A DNA stretch of 64,000 nt from positions 62,001-126,000 of the forward strand of contig OZ038422.1 in assembly GCA_964036155.1 (NCBI GenBank), in the 5' to 3' direction. Below the pieces are notes generated by a model, which did no database searches, was not told where the DNA came from, and saw only the letters and a program-made list of their open reading frames with translations. A program made the position numbers and the translations under genes. Positions 44,501-55,600 of the stretch are shown here, piece by piece (the stretch's first letter is position 1; each line of letters begins with the position of its first letter). This stretch comes from Diploscapter coronatus. Lineage: Eukaryota; Nematoda; Chromadorea; Rhabditida; Rhabditidae.

Positions 44501-46900
44501 ATATGGCTCAATGAAATTATTTCATTGTTTAGCAGAATTTACGCACAAAATATTAACTTTATGAAAACATTTTATATATTTAATTCTAAAACATAGTTTT
44601 GCAAATTTATATATTTATTATTATATTTTTCAAAAAACCAATGGAAGAAATGATTTTTTGATAACCACTTTATGATAAATGAATTTTTGAAGCGTTTCTA
44701 TTTTTTAAGAAATGCATATTTTTACCTCAGCCAAAGCTTTTGTAAACGTATACGTATTAGGTCGTGGTTTGATCAACGTTGGTGTAATTAGGTTTGCCAT
44801 ATCATTATCCATCCACTTAAGTGTATCAATCAATTGCTGAGGGCACATAGGAGCATCGTAAATCTGACAAAAATATTGATTTATTGACTTCCTAAATGTC
44901 GATTTTTTGTTTCAATATACCTTTTCATCGATATCTCTTAGATGACAATTTGCGTACGCGGTAGAAACATGGACGAAGATCTAAAATGAATACAATTAAT
45001 TTAAAATTTCTATCAATATCATCAACCAATAGTTACGTATTAAATTGTAATAATTCTTGTCTACCATTGAAACATAATTATTTGTGCTTTAATCTTTCAA
45101 TTTTTGTAACATCATTATCAGAATGTTTTTTTCTCAATTATGGTCCAATTTATTTACCTCAGGAGTTTTTGTGCCTTAAACTTGAAAAAGGAAGATTATC
45201 ACTTTGAAAAGCGCATGCCACTCAGAAAATTGATTGTTTGAGGGGGAAATCAAAATCAGAACCACCTTGTACTTTGAGCGCAAACCAAAGTACGCGATTA
45301 AGGGCAGATCAGGAATTTGTTGATCGTATGCTTATAATTTTTAGGAGCGACATTGAATATTTTGGTGAATCAGTTAGATATGTTGAGGAATGCAAAATAA
45401 GAGAAGGAAAACTAAAATGTGAAAACTTGCATAGTTGAAAATATCTTATGTAGGGTAAATCTTTTGATGAGTTCATTTTATCGTATATTCTGTATTAGAT
45501 GAAATAAGGAATATAAATATAAAATATGTTGCATACCTTAAGTCCCTTCATTCTTTTCGATATATCGAGCAATCTCCTTGTGCCAAGGACGTTCATATTC
45601 ACCGACATTTTTAGTTCCTCGTCAAATTTAACAGTAGCAGCTGAATGAATTACGATACTGGCCTAAAATTAACATAAATTTAGTGGTAAGCATTAAATAC
45701 GATAATCTGAAAAGTAGCAACATCGTTATTGTAGATGACCGATAATTTGAGACGAAATAAAAGGAATGTCTTTTTTTCTTCCCCTCTTTTGAGCTTTCGA
45801 ATGCGCGCGCTGACGACATTTATTCATTTGGCGATTCTTTTATTTTCTTTCTTTTTCCTTGTTCTTTCATCGAATTTAACGAGATTTTTTGTAACAATTA
45901 CTTGCCAATTATTTTCCTCTATCGATATTGATAAAAAGAATTACTCGATTAATTATCGATAATTTCTCTTAAAAACGCGAAAAACGAAAAGAAAACAAAT
46001 AAATCACTCAATGAATAAATGCTCGTCCCTTGCGCATTCCCGAGACTCACAGAAGGAGGGAGTAAAAACGCGATCCTTTTACCTCGTCTCAAGTAGTCAG
46101 TCATTCACAGTATATACGAAATTGTATAGATGATCAATATTTTTCATGCCAAACTCAATTGTATTTAATATATAACGATGCAATTTAAACAAAAAAAAAC
46201 TTGTTAAATTTACCTCATCGTATAAAGTCTGTAGGTCTTTCTGGGATAATCCTAGCTCTTCATGCAAAATATCTCCCTCCAAAATTTGCAACTTATTCAA
46301 AACGTCGGGTTTTTCTATCCGAACTCGATTATATAGCGGGTCCTAAAATCGATAAATATTTGGAAAACAACGACTTTAATTATGCTTACAGTTAAAACTT
46401 TCTGCAACCGTTGAGCGGCCGGGACGCCTTTCTGTGGACGAATCAATAGGAAGATCTTCTTGATCGATGGTACCGACCATAAGAGCTTTTCCATTATTAC
46501 CTAAGATTTGTTTTAAATCAATAGAGGGCTCGATGAATGATTTTATGATTTTATTTGGTTGTCTCAGAAATTTTCGAAAACATACATTGGCAATATTTAA
46601 TGAGATTAGTCATTCTATGGTTAATTGATTCAAATAATGGATAAACGCTGAGGATTTTATCGAGTCTTCGAAAAATCTTGAAGCTCATTTCACAAAACGC
46701 AATGAATTGATTTTGTTGTTAGCTTATGAAAAGCAATAAAGCCACAGATCGAATTAGAAAAAAAAAACTCATATTTAACCTCAAATCACTTTTAAACTTA
46801 TGAATCTGCTTACCTTTCCCAGAAACCCGGTGGACCCAGTGAGCAGGACGCATTGGTTCGCGTACGAGTCGTCGACGCGAAATGTCGTCATTTCGCCCAT
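41542..46900 (-). CDS. fard-1: Fatty acyl-CoA reductase, 546 aa
   Basis: NADPH-dependent reduction of fatty acyl-CoA to fatty alcohol, the entry step to ether lipids and waxes; a membrane-associated (peroxisomal/ER) enzyme in the family. Exons: 46900-46814, 46500-46390, 46342-46214, 45662-45537, 44980-44921, 44863-44726, 44480-44337, 43887-43769, 43589-43493, 43448-43306, 43087-42958, 42759-42632, 42139-41977, 41607-41542. The nucleotide-binding motif TGSTGFLG is at 21-28 and the catalytic pair YTFTK (Tyr209, Lys213) is intact. [15 protein letters not shown] and DIIPVD are standard FAR segments, followed by the C-terminal FAR_C-type half with [14 protein letters not shown]. The last coding exon lies beyond a 369-bp intron; without it the protein would end ...GFSGNC. 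Acceptor 26 bp before the ATG. Orthology to the single C. elegans FAR is inferred. Confidence 0.92.
41840..41935. repeat. Imperfect hairpin in the last reductase intron
   Basis: ACAGACCTAGAGAGGACGAT with TCGTCAGA is mirrored by TCTGACGA and CCCCAGACCTAT. Single copy in the window. Confidence 0.4.
42163..42360. repeat. Family R7 terminal-inverted-repeat element in reductase intron 12
   Basis: Left end GACTGATAACTTGAGACAGA, right end TTTGTCTCAAGTTATAGATC. The internal sequence differs from the other two copies, so only the ends are shared. Confidence 0.6.
42430..42585. repeat. Hairpin with GT-rich microsatellite in reductase intron 12
   Basis: TCCAGAAATCTCACAGCA is mirrored by TGAGATTTCGAGATTTCTGA; between them a GAGAGAGTGTGTGTGCGTG tract. 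Confidence 0.5.
44078..44236. repeat. Family R4 MITE-like element in reductase intron 7
   Basis: Left TATTGTTGATGTTGAAATTT, right CTTTGCACGCCTCCCAGATT then TGGATATCAACAATA. Confidence 0.7.
45737..46105. repeat. Family R7 terminal-inverted-repeat element in reductase intron 3
   Basis: Left GACCGATAATTTGAGACGAA, right CTCGTCTCAAGTAGTCAGTC. At about 370 bp, the largest of the three R7 copies. Short frames inside have no coding support. Confidence 0.65.
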
Positions 46901-48192
46901 CGAAGAAATACTGATGCGGCGATCCACTGAAATTTACGACATTTTCAAAGTTAATGCACAAGAATGTCGTAAGATCACGAAGATATCGAAGTTAGTAAGA
47001 AAAATCATAAAAAAAATGTTAAAATTGAAAGTTTCCTGAAAATTTAGAAAAATTTTTAGGAAGAATGCGAAAAATCAAGACGTGTTTTCCTGAAAAAAAA
47101 CCAAAAATTCAACAAGCTTCTTCGACCAGATAAAAATGATAAACCCTCGGAACGATTAGAACAAACTAGACTCGAATTTTTGGTGAATATTTTCTCGTGT
47201 TTTCCACGATTTTTTTCTTATCAGATTATCAAAATTCAACAGCGATTGTTTCGTGTTTCGTTTAAAAATCGAGCAAATTATCCTTTTTTATAAACTCAAT
47301 TCAACGAGGGTCAGCTTTTTACTAAAAGAAAATAGATTTTTTCTTGAATTTCTTAGCAAAATTTTACTATTTTTAAGCGTAATCTGGGTAAAAATAGGTT
47401 CTGTGGCTATTTGAAGCTAATTTTAAGGAAGCTTTTGCTAAATTTGGTCACAAATCGCGCCCAGTCCTAAAATACGTATTCGAAGTATCAAAATTTCGAA
47501 AAGAAAAAAGTACTCTGACTGAATGAAATCGAATAGGCGCTAGTGGGTACAAAGGGCACTGCCAGTGCGTTGCGTTATTCTCAATGGCTTATCAAGCATG
47601 CTCCCAAATAAGAGTGAAAATAAATTACGCCAGACGGTTTTGGGTCTTATCCTTCAATGTTAGGAAGTAAGGCTTATCGCAAAGTGGTTTATCTGCTCTC
47701 TTTACATTCGCTCTTTTCATTCTGGTTTTTATCGATAATCACGCCATCGATAATAACATTGGAAAGAAAGATGTAAGAATTTAGGCATGCGAAAATTCCA
47801 AGTCTTTAGACTTCGATACGCGATTTCTACAAGTCAGCAAAGGTCTAGAAAACATGACATTTTTTCCAGACTCAAAAGCCATGGACTAAAATTTACACCG
47901 TCTTTACATGCAACTTGGTTCAGTGGCTCATTGATACTCCAAAGAAGGCGATTGGTAAATGACGGGATGACGAAACTCATTTTTCCACACTATTTCACCC
48001 TACTCTCCTTCTCTTATCTATCCCTAACTATAGGCTCTGCCATCACGCCATCTCGTCATTTACAAATTGTATCGAAAACCCCTAACCAATTCGATGAAAC
48101 TTTTTATTCTCGTCCTCAAAGCAACAACGTTCGCGATCGTTCGTTAGAGAAAATTTTGGTGTGCCAACCCTATGAAAGGTTCTGTTTCCAAT
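46901..48192. other. Intergenic region upstream of the reductase gene
   Basis: About 1.3 kb. Holds one R5 element (47955-48070). A 138-codon plus-strand frame at 47787-48203 runs through it and into the next gene's 3' end and has no recognisable content. Confidence 0.4.
47955..48070. repeat. Family R5 terminal-inverted-repeat element
   Basis: GGTAAATGACGGGATGACGA at the left and ATCTCGTCATTTACAAATTG at the right. Core CTATCCCTAACTATAGGCTC. Confidence 0.65.
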
Positions 48193-51100
48193 TTATTGAT
48201 TGACTACAATCTGACTGGAGTAGTATCCGCTGCTCATCGGCATGCACGTCTTCTGCAGCTTGTAGCTCATCGGCTGACTCGAGTCCAGCTGCGTCATCAT
48301 CACAATCGATGCGGGCGGGTATCTAAAAATAGGAGCTGAATTTGAAATCGTTCAATTTGTTCCCAGTTTTTAATTTCTCCAGCAACAAATCTCTATCAAG
48401 TGATGATATATTATTCATAATTAGATAGAAGAGGGTGGGAACCAGGGAAAAGTATAGCTCTTGTAGTTAGCACCCTCTTTTCTGAAGAGTAGTGTGGAGA
48501 AAATACGAAAAATGAGGTTGATAATTATAAGGGGTCAAAATATGGCCTCATGTAGCCATTTCATAGTTTTATGCTTAGTGCTATTTGTTAAAATTCCACT
48601 CACTTGCATCCCATCTCAATGAATCTCTCGACGGTGTAGCCCTCGATGTTAAGGTTCGTCGCCTCGTGCGCGGTGTGCGTGCCATTCGTCACGTTCGGGG
48701 ACACCTTAAATCAAATTAATCATCGCCTAAAACTGATTTTTATTTTTTTTTGCCAACTTTACAATCGAAATTCCATAATATGGCTAAGGCAAGATGCTTT
48801 TTCTTTATACTATTTGGCTTATGGTCGCAAAGTCGCGAAGAATCTCATGATAACTACTAGCAACAAGTACAGAATGTCGATGGCATAAAGAGACAATTAA
48901 AATCACGTTATTCTCCTCCTTAGAGACATCACTAACTTACTACCTTACGAACTTTACAAATTGCCGAAGAATAGCGTGAAAATGCAGTGAAATAATGTTA
49001 GATGAAATATTCCGACAAATAGTAGCTGTTAATCAAAATTTGTTGATCCTACCCTCGGAACTCCTTCCATATGCGGCTGCATGGACATCTGCATTTGCTG
49101 CTGTTGTTGTATTTGAAGGTTCGCCTGGGCGGAGCCTAAAATGGATGATTTTGCAAATTGCCGCATCCGTTTTTAGCTCCGCCCATTATCGATTGATTTC
49201 AATAAATACCGAGTTTCTCAGCGATTTCGCAGGTGATCGCGTGGCCGACTAGCAGCAGCGGTCCGGTGCGGTTCGCGGAGCCGAGCACCTGGAAAAATGC
49301 GGATAAAGATTTGCAGGAGCAGGTGATCAGTTTTTGGTTTTTGGATGCAAAAACTCCCGAACATAAAAGGAATGAACAATTTTTGCCAGTACTATAGATA
49401 CGACGAAGGGACGGAGTCTATATTAAGGGATAGGGTAGAGAAATTAGAATAGTGAGGAAGTCACTTTCCGTCCTTCGTTGCATTCTGTCATATAGCAGTT
49501 GCCATCACTCTCCATCTATTATAAACTGTCAAGTCATGAAAATGGCGCGACAGTCTTCCATCGCGTTGCTCACTCTATCTTGCATGACTTGATGCTTCCA
49601 TAAACGCACTTTTAAAGAGTTCACCAGACGTTGTAACGTTCTCGAACCGCGCGGTTAACCGCATGAAACGAGATAGTGGATATTTCCGAGAGACGAAAAG
49701 AAGACATGCTCTTCTTCGTCTTTCGATAAGACACACTATCTCGTTTTATGCGGTTAACCGTGCAGTTTGAAAACGCTGCAAGTTCGAACTCACATGAAGT
49801 GCGAATTCGATGCGATGAATGCCGGATTTCTCGTCCTCCTCCGGATAGAGCAGGTGCAATTTCTCCATCGAGCACATCGAGCTGCTAAAATATATTCTCT
49901 CTAATGACGAAGCATAAGGATTAAAACGGGCTTGTATATTTTTGAATGATTAATTACATAACCACATGATTAGGCATAGACAGTGATGGCAGGATAGCAT
50001 GTATTCAAAAATATTAATTGTCTTACTACTGCGTGTTGAGCATGGGGTAGATGCTGCGCAACGAGTGCAAGTCGTACGAGGGCAGCGGCACGCCACCAGC
50101 GCGGAACCACGCAAGCGGCTCCGTCAGTCCGGGCTCGATCTGTGCGTGGATTCATTAATCACTATCGGCTTAACACTGTACTAACCGAAAACGACATGCC
50201 GAGGAAACTGGCGATCGCCGACGCAGTCTCAATCGAGCGTAGCATCGGGGAGGAGAAGATGACCTAAAACCGTGCGATGACTCTGCGGAAATAGGGATTT
50301 TGCAAACGTACCTGCGGACGAAGCCCGACGTTGTGCATGCTGCGCGCCATCAATTGGCTTGTCGTCTTGCCTGAAGTTTAATCGATCTATTCTTCGAAAG
50401 TTGGACTTCATAGCACTTCAGCGATATTATTAGAGATATCACTTTTCATCATTTTTTAACGGGGGAAAGTTCCACTAACACTTGGCAGTAGAGCATGATC
50501 AAAAAAGCAGGCTTCTCAAAATTCGACCGCAGAAAAAATAGTATATCATATTGAGAGAAAAAGGGCATATTTTCTTTTTCTCTTCTGAAAAGGTGCATTA
50601 TTCTTTTTGGGGGTAGAGTTTTGGGAAATCTGTAAAGACATTCAGGATTGAAAGATAGGCTTGTATGATGCAAGTTCTCGATGACTTATTTTTTTATCAA
50701 TTCGATAAAATCATACCCAAGACAGTGATGGGCGAGTTGAGATGCATCCACTGAAGGGGAATGCTCTGCACGTGGTGAGGAATGTTCATGTCGGTCCTAA
50801 AGTATAGCCATTTTGAAATGACGTTACCATAGTCGAATGATGGATCAAACCAATTTCTACCTCAGATATCTGCCCATCGAGATCTCCGACTTCATCCAGT
50901 TCTTGCCGAACACTCGATCGATGCGCTCCGCACTGCGCATCACCATAATGATTCTAGAATTTTTTGGAACTTCGAAAGTAATCAGGAAATCTCAAGCCAT
51001 GCGAAATAGGATGAGAAACGAATCTTTTCCTACTACTTCTACCCTATTTCGTGTGGCTTGAGGTTTCTAGACAGCCCTTCAAAATGATCGTCTACATCTA

Positions 51101-51515
51101 ATGTTAGAAACAAGATGTGAAAAAATTCTGTGAGAAAAGCTGGACTTTGCCGTTTTATTTGACCGCTAGAATTTTTCTCGAAGATGCCCATACTTGGACT
51201 TTTCCTTTTTGCTCGTCGTCGCCGACGGCCACACAGAGTAGATCTTCTGGGGCTGAAAATCTGGGATTTTCGAAGATATAAAGCAGGACTGTAAATATTT
51301 GGACACGCGCATTTCTAAACATTTACAGCCCTGAGCATGAGAAAAGAAAAAAGGATATTTCTACGTGTTATTTTCTCATGATGCGAGGTTGTAATATTTT
51401 TAAGGTGCCTGATTGATTTGTACAGTACCCCGGTGATTCGCTGAAATTCGGGATCGACCTGTTCGTTGACTTCGCCGTACTGCGTCGCTGCGAGACCCAT
51501 CATCGAATTAGTCAT
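48193..51515 (-). CDS. UBASH3/TULA-like histidine phosphatase fold protein, probably inactive, about 349 aa
   Basis: Twelve exons: 51515-51429, 51252-51194, 50953-50861, 50796-50717, 50370-50312, 50263-50186, 50139-50030, 49884-49794, 49288-49210, 49135-49053, 48704-48604, 48322-48193. Segments match the phosphoglycerate-mutase-like domain of the UBASH3 (TULA/Sts) family: MRSAERIDRVFGKNW (from 54), TDMNIP, FSSPMLRSIETA (from 129), IEPGLTEPLAWF, and LLLVGHAIT (from 230). In active members the first motif is Arg-His-Gly-Glu; here it is RSAE, with Ser56 at the nucleophilic His. Arg55, Arg135 and His235 remain. A Gln/Met-rich insertion follows near 250-270. No SH3 or UBA domain is encoded in the model. 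Pseudophosphatase or adaptor role is inferred. An AATAAA overlaps the stop codon. Confidence 0.83.
49400..49480. repeat. Hairpin in histidine-phosphatase-like gene intron 8
   Basis: ACGACGAAGGGACGGAG is mirrored by CCGTCCTTCGTTGC. Single copy seen. Confidence 0.4.
49630..49783. repeat. Family R3 long palindrome in intron 8
   Basis: GCGGTTAACCGCATGAAACG with AGATAGT is mirrored by ACTATCTCGTTTTATGCGG with TTAACCG. The arms exceed 50 bp each. Confidence 0.75.
50508..50633. repeat. Family R2 palindromic element in intron 4
   Basis: CAGGCTTCTCAAAATTCGAC at the left, GTAGAGTTTTGGGAAATCTG at the right. Confidence 0.65.
50984..51077. repeat. Family R1 palindromic element in intron 2
   Basis: AATCTCAAGCCATGCGAAAT and its complement ATTTCGTGTGGCTTGAGG. 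The shortest R1 copy. Confidence 0.6.
51283..51334. repeat. Family R6 short palindrome in intron 1
   Basis: CAGGACTGTAAATATTTGGA mirrored by TCTAAACATTTACAGCCCTG. The loop contains ACGCGC. Confidence 0.65.
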
Positions 51516-52624
51516 TTTGCCGCTCTTCAAGATAAGAAAAGATACAGTAATGAAAACACATCAATAAATGCTTAAATTGTGAACCAAAATGTGAATTTCT
51601 ATTTTTACGTTTTTTGTGATTTAAAAAAAATGTTTGCAGAAGATTGAATAATCCCAAATTTTAGGTCGGCATGCGAATTTGTTTATTTTCTGTGATTCTC
51701 GTTATTTTTATTTAGAAAAATGATCAAAAAATAGATTTATTATCGTTTCCTTTTCATAATGGTAAATATATTTTAAAGGATCACCAAAAACATTTTTCGT
51801 CGGAAAAAAGACAAAAATCAAGGCTCAAGGCAACTCGTAAGAGGTAGGAACTTATCACTCGATTGTGATTTAGAAAAATGGAAGGAAATTTGGAAAAAAA
51901 AATCGATATTTTTGAATTTTCCCTTCCATTTTTGGAAATGAATTTACAAGAAATGCATAAAGACCAAAAACCCGTAAAAGAAGAAAAATTCTCACTGTAG
52001 AAAAATCTCATTTTCGTATGTAATTATTTGCGAGGATGAGAGAAAATCGTTGACTTACGATACAGTAAAATTAAAAGTCCGAAAGGAATAAAATGAATGT
52101 TTCAGAAAAATTGAAGGTTTCCAAACATCTCAAATATAATAATTCGTCTTCAAAGTGTTGAGAAATGATCAGAACCGTTCAAAACCGGATGAATATCCAG
52201 GGCTGTCTGAACTGGACTGTGAACTGTAAACTGAATTGAACTTCGAATTTGCTGGAAGTTCAAGTTCGATCGCAAAATTTCTTGTTTAAGTTAAGTTAAA
52301 GGTCGATTTTTTTTCGAACTTCAGACAGCCCTGTGAATATCAAGTTACCTATCCCTAAAAATTTAGATGCCTTTTCAATCAAATAAGTTATCATTTTTAG
52401 AAATTTCATGATAATATTTTTTTAAATCGAAATCTTCATGGCTATCATAAAATTTATAAAGAGAAAAAATCATCGAATTTGTAAAAAATGTGCTCCTTTC
52501 CTAAAATGCTACTTCAAAGCTCGTTCAAAGCGTAAGCAAAAGATTTAGGAAAAAATCAATTGAACTAAAAATTGCACCTTCAAATTCTTGGCTGGGTTTA
52601 AAAAAAAGAACGCGAAAATCAGTG
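51516..52624. other. Intergenic region between the phosphatase-like gene and CLIP
   Basis: About 1.1 kb holding the upstream region of the phosphatase-like gene, the 3' flank of clip-1 and one hairpin (52199-52333). No gene seen. Confidence 0.4.
52199..52333. repeat. Inverted-repeat element with CAGGGCTGTCTGAA ends
   Basis: CAGGGCTGTCTGAACTGGAC at 52199 is mirrored by GAACTTCAGACAGCCCTG ending at 52333. Confidence 0.65.
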
Positions 52625-55600
52625 TTAGAAAGTGTACTCCTTCTTTTTGCTCTTCTTGGGGCATTTCTCGGTGTCGTGTCCGAACTCTTCGCAATTATCG
52701 CAGTATTCTCTGAAAAATCAGTTTTCAAACTAGATCTTTTAAAACCCAGATTTAAAATATCGTAAAACTTCTAATAGGAGTCCGGGGACTTTTAATTTCA
52801 ACTCCTTAGCTCTTGAAAAATTTGAAATTTTCAAACCTCTATCTCTTCATCTAATGATCGTGGAAACTTATGACAAGGACTAAATGTCTAGACACGTGCG
52901 CATGGCTAGACATTTACACCCCTGGTTTTTGCGGGTCGCGTTTTAAGAAGTCTGTTCCTAATTTTGAAATGATCTACCTCGGCGGCGGCTTGGTCTTCTT
53001 GCCGTCCTTTTCGGGCGAATGGTGATGCGAATGGGCGGCGAATTCGGCGGCCTGCAGGGCTTGCTGCGGACAGTCCTGCGTCTCGTGCTGACAAAAAGGT
53101 GGTTTGTATCATTTTTTATTGTTTATCAACTTCCTATCAATATCTTTAATTTGATAAGATATCTAACTTTTCAATTTCACTATCTTTTCATTAATTATCA
53201 TGTTAAGATATCACAAGATTTGAAGAGAAATCGAAATTGTTATAGATTTAACAAATTCATATCATTTAGTTTTGTTATTTTATCCAAAATTTTATTACTT
53301 GAAAACGATATGATAGTGTTCTTTTTTTTTAAATAATTCTATCAATAATTTCAAATGTCCAATTTTACCTGATCGAAAAGCTCGCAAATATCGCAGTACG
53401 TCCGCGGTGGCATGTCCTTCTTCTCAAGCAACTTCGCCACACTGAGAAGGAGGGGAATAAAAATTGTCAACATTTTTATTCATGCAGTTAAAATTCTGTC
53501 AAACATTATTTTTCATGCTATCATTTTTCAATATCACATTTTCTGGTAAAAAAAAAACTACGGCAATGCTTCAACGCCTTGATAGATTCTTTCTAAGTCG
53601 ATAAATTTTCACTTTGTAAAATTGGCAAAATTACGGTCAACTTTTTCATTTTAAAATTTTCTCCGTTTCAAAGTTGATGTCCCGTAATATTCTAAAATTA
53701 TGCAGAATATACAGTAAACAATTTTTCCGATTTTTGCAAACCATGCCAAGAAATTGGAATACTTACCTTTTTCGTCCCACGACCGGATCGCCTCCGTTCG
53801 CTTGCATTTCTGCGATTTGCGACTTTAATTCCTCGACTTTCGCTTTTCGCTTCTCGTCCTTCTTCTGTTGGGAGGCGATTATCGAATTCAAGAAGTCGAT
53901 CTGAAATTTTTTGTTCATTTTCACCTTCTTTTAATTTTATTTATGCGGCTTAATTTTTCTTTCAAGGAATTCAAAGTTTCGGGAAAATCGACGATAAACT
54001 TGTTTTGATTGAAGTGACAAAGAATAATGCTTGAAAAATGTATACCTCATGACAACTTCAATATTTGAAAATGCTAAAAATCCACACTAGTTTCTAGCAT
54101 TATGAATAATTATGACAAATTTACTTTAAAAAAGAGTAAATACAAATAAACTTCTGCTCAGACGTTAGGACATTTTCCACCGCAAATACCCCTTATGCCA
54201 TGTGAATTATTCCAATCAGATTTACAATTACTATCCTTAATAATGGGACGAGAGAGATGATGACGACGAATTTTTGCGGTGGAAAGCGTTCCAATGTGTT
54301 TCTACCTGCTGCACAAAGGCCACGGTCTGTTCGTCCTTGTTTTGAGAAGTCAGGGCGTCAATTTGCAACTCCAAATCGCCGATTTTCTCGGACAAATGCA
54401 CGTTCTTCCTTCTCGTTTGTTCCTCAATTTCCATGTAGAGGTCGCTGGAAAAAGAAGATAATGCAATAAAAGGGATGGGGCTTATTTCTGATGATTAAAT
54501 TCAGAATGTTTTTCTCACTTTTTATGGTTATTTTCAATTTTTAGAAAATCTGAAAATTAGATAAGTGTTTCAAGAAAATCTATAGGGAAAATTAATTATT
54601 TTTGGTATTGCTGAGCATGAAACTCACAGTTTCTGCTTCAGGTCCTTGGATTCAGATTCCATCTTCTCGACTTTGGCCTGGAGTTCCTAAAATTAAAGGG
54701 ATAATTGCCTAATTATCGCTAATTAGTTACCCACGAATTATTTGTAATTATCCGAAATTAATTCCTCTAATTATCTAACCTGGTTTTTCTCGGAAACTTG
54801 ACTATCAGCCGATGCATTTGACATCTCCAAAGTAGTCATTTTCTGTATGAGAGACTCCATTTCGGAACTGCTTTGAATTTTCATCTGAAAAAAAAAAAGT
54901 TTTAAAAATGATAATTTGAAGAGAAAAATTTTGCTTTAATAAACACTAAAAATTAGCATATTTCTTTTAAAAAATTCTATTTTACCTGCTCAATCGTGCC
55001 CTGAAGGTGCATCTTTTCCTCTTCGCTTGCAGCCAATTTCAGGCCCAAGTCGTTTCCTTCCTGCACCATTCGCTCGATTTTTGCCTGCAGTTCCTGAAAC
55101 AAAAAGATAATTACTCTAATCGTCGCTAATTAGCCCTAATTAACTGGCCTGGTTCGTTTTTGCGAGCTGACTTTCAGACGATGCATTTGCCTGCTCCAAA
55201 GAGACCACCTTCTTTTGCAAAGATTCCACTTCGGACGAATTTTGGAGCTTCGTCTAAAAATTACCATACTTCTAAGATTTTGAAAATGCCCAAAAATTAG
55301 CATATTTTGAAGAAAAAAATTTACCTGTTCGAGGGTTTCCTGAACTGTTCTCTTCTCTTCTTCACTGACAGCCAACTTCTGGTTCAGAGCTTCGGATTCC
55401 TGCCTCAAACGGTTGCCTTCCAAAGTGGTCTTCTCGATCTCAGCCCTCAATTCAAGCAGGTGGTTATTCGCCTGTTCTGAGGTAGCGCCACTCATTTTCA
55501 ACGAGTCTTCGAGCGACGAAATTTGCCGTTTCATCTGAAAATTAGTGTTTTTTCTTGAAAGCTCTCAAAAATTAGCACATTCCGAAAATATATAGGAAAA

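Noticed and set aside
45735..46395. Several overlapping short frames in the reductase intron 3 region
   Set aside because: They fall in an R7 element or are antisense to the reductase exon 46342-46214.
47787..48203. 138-codon plus-strand frame
   Set aside because: It runs through an R5 MITE and into the antisense of the 3' exon of the phosphatase-like gene. No splice context, no recognisable domain.
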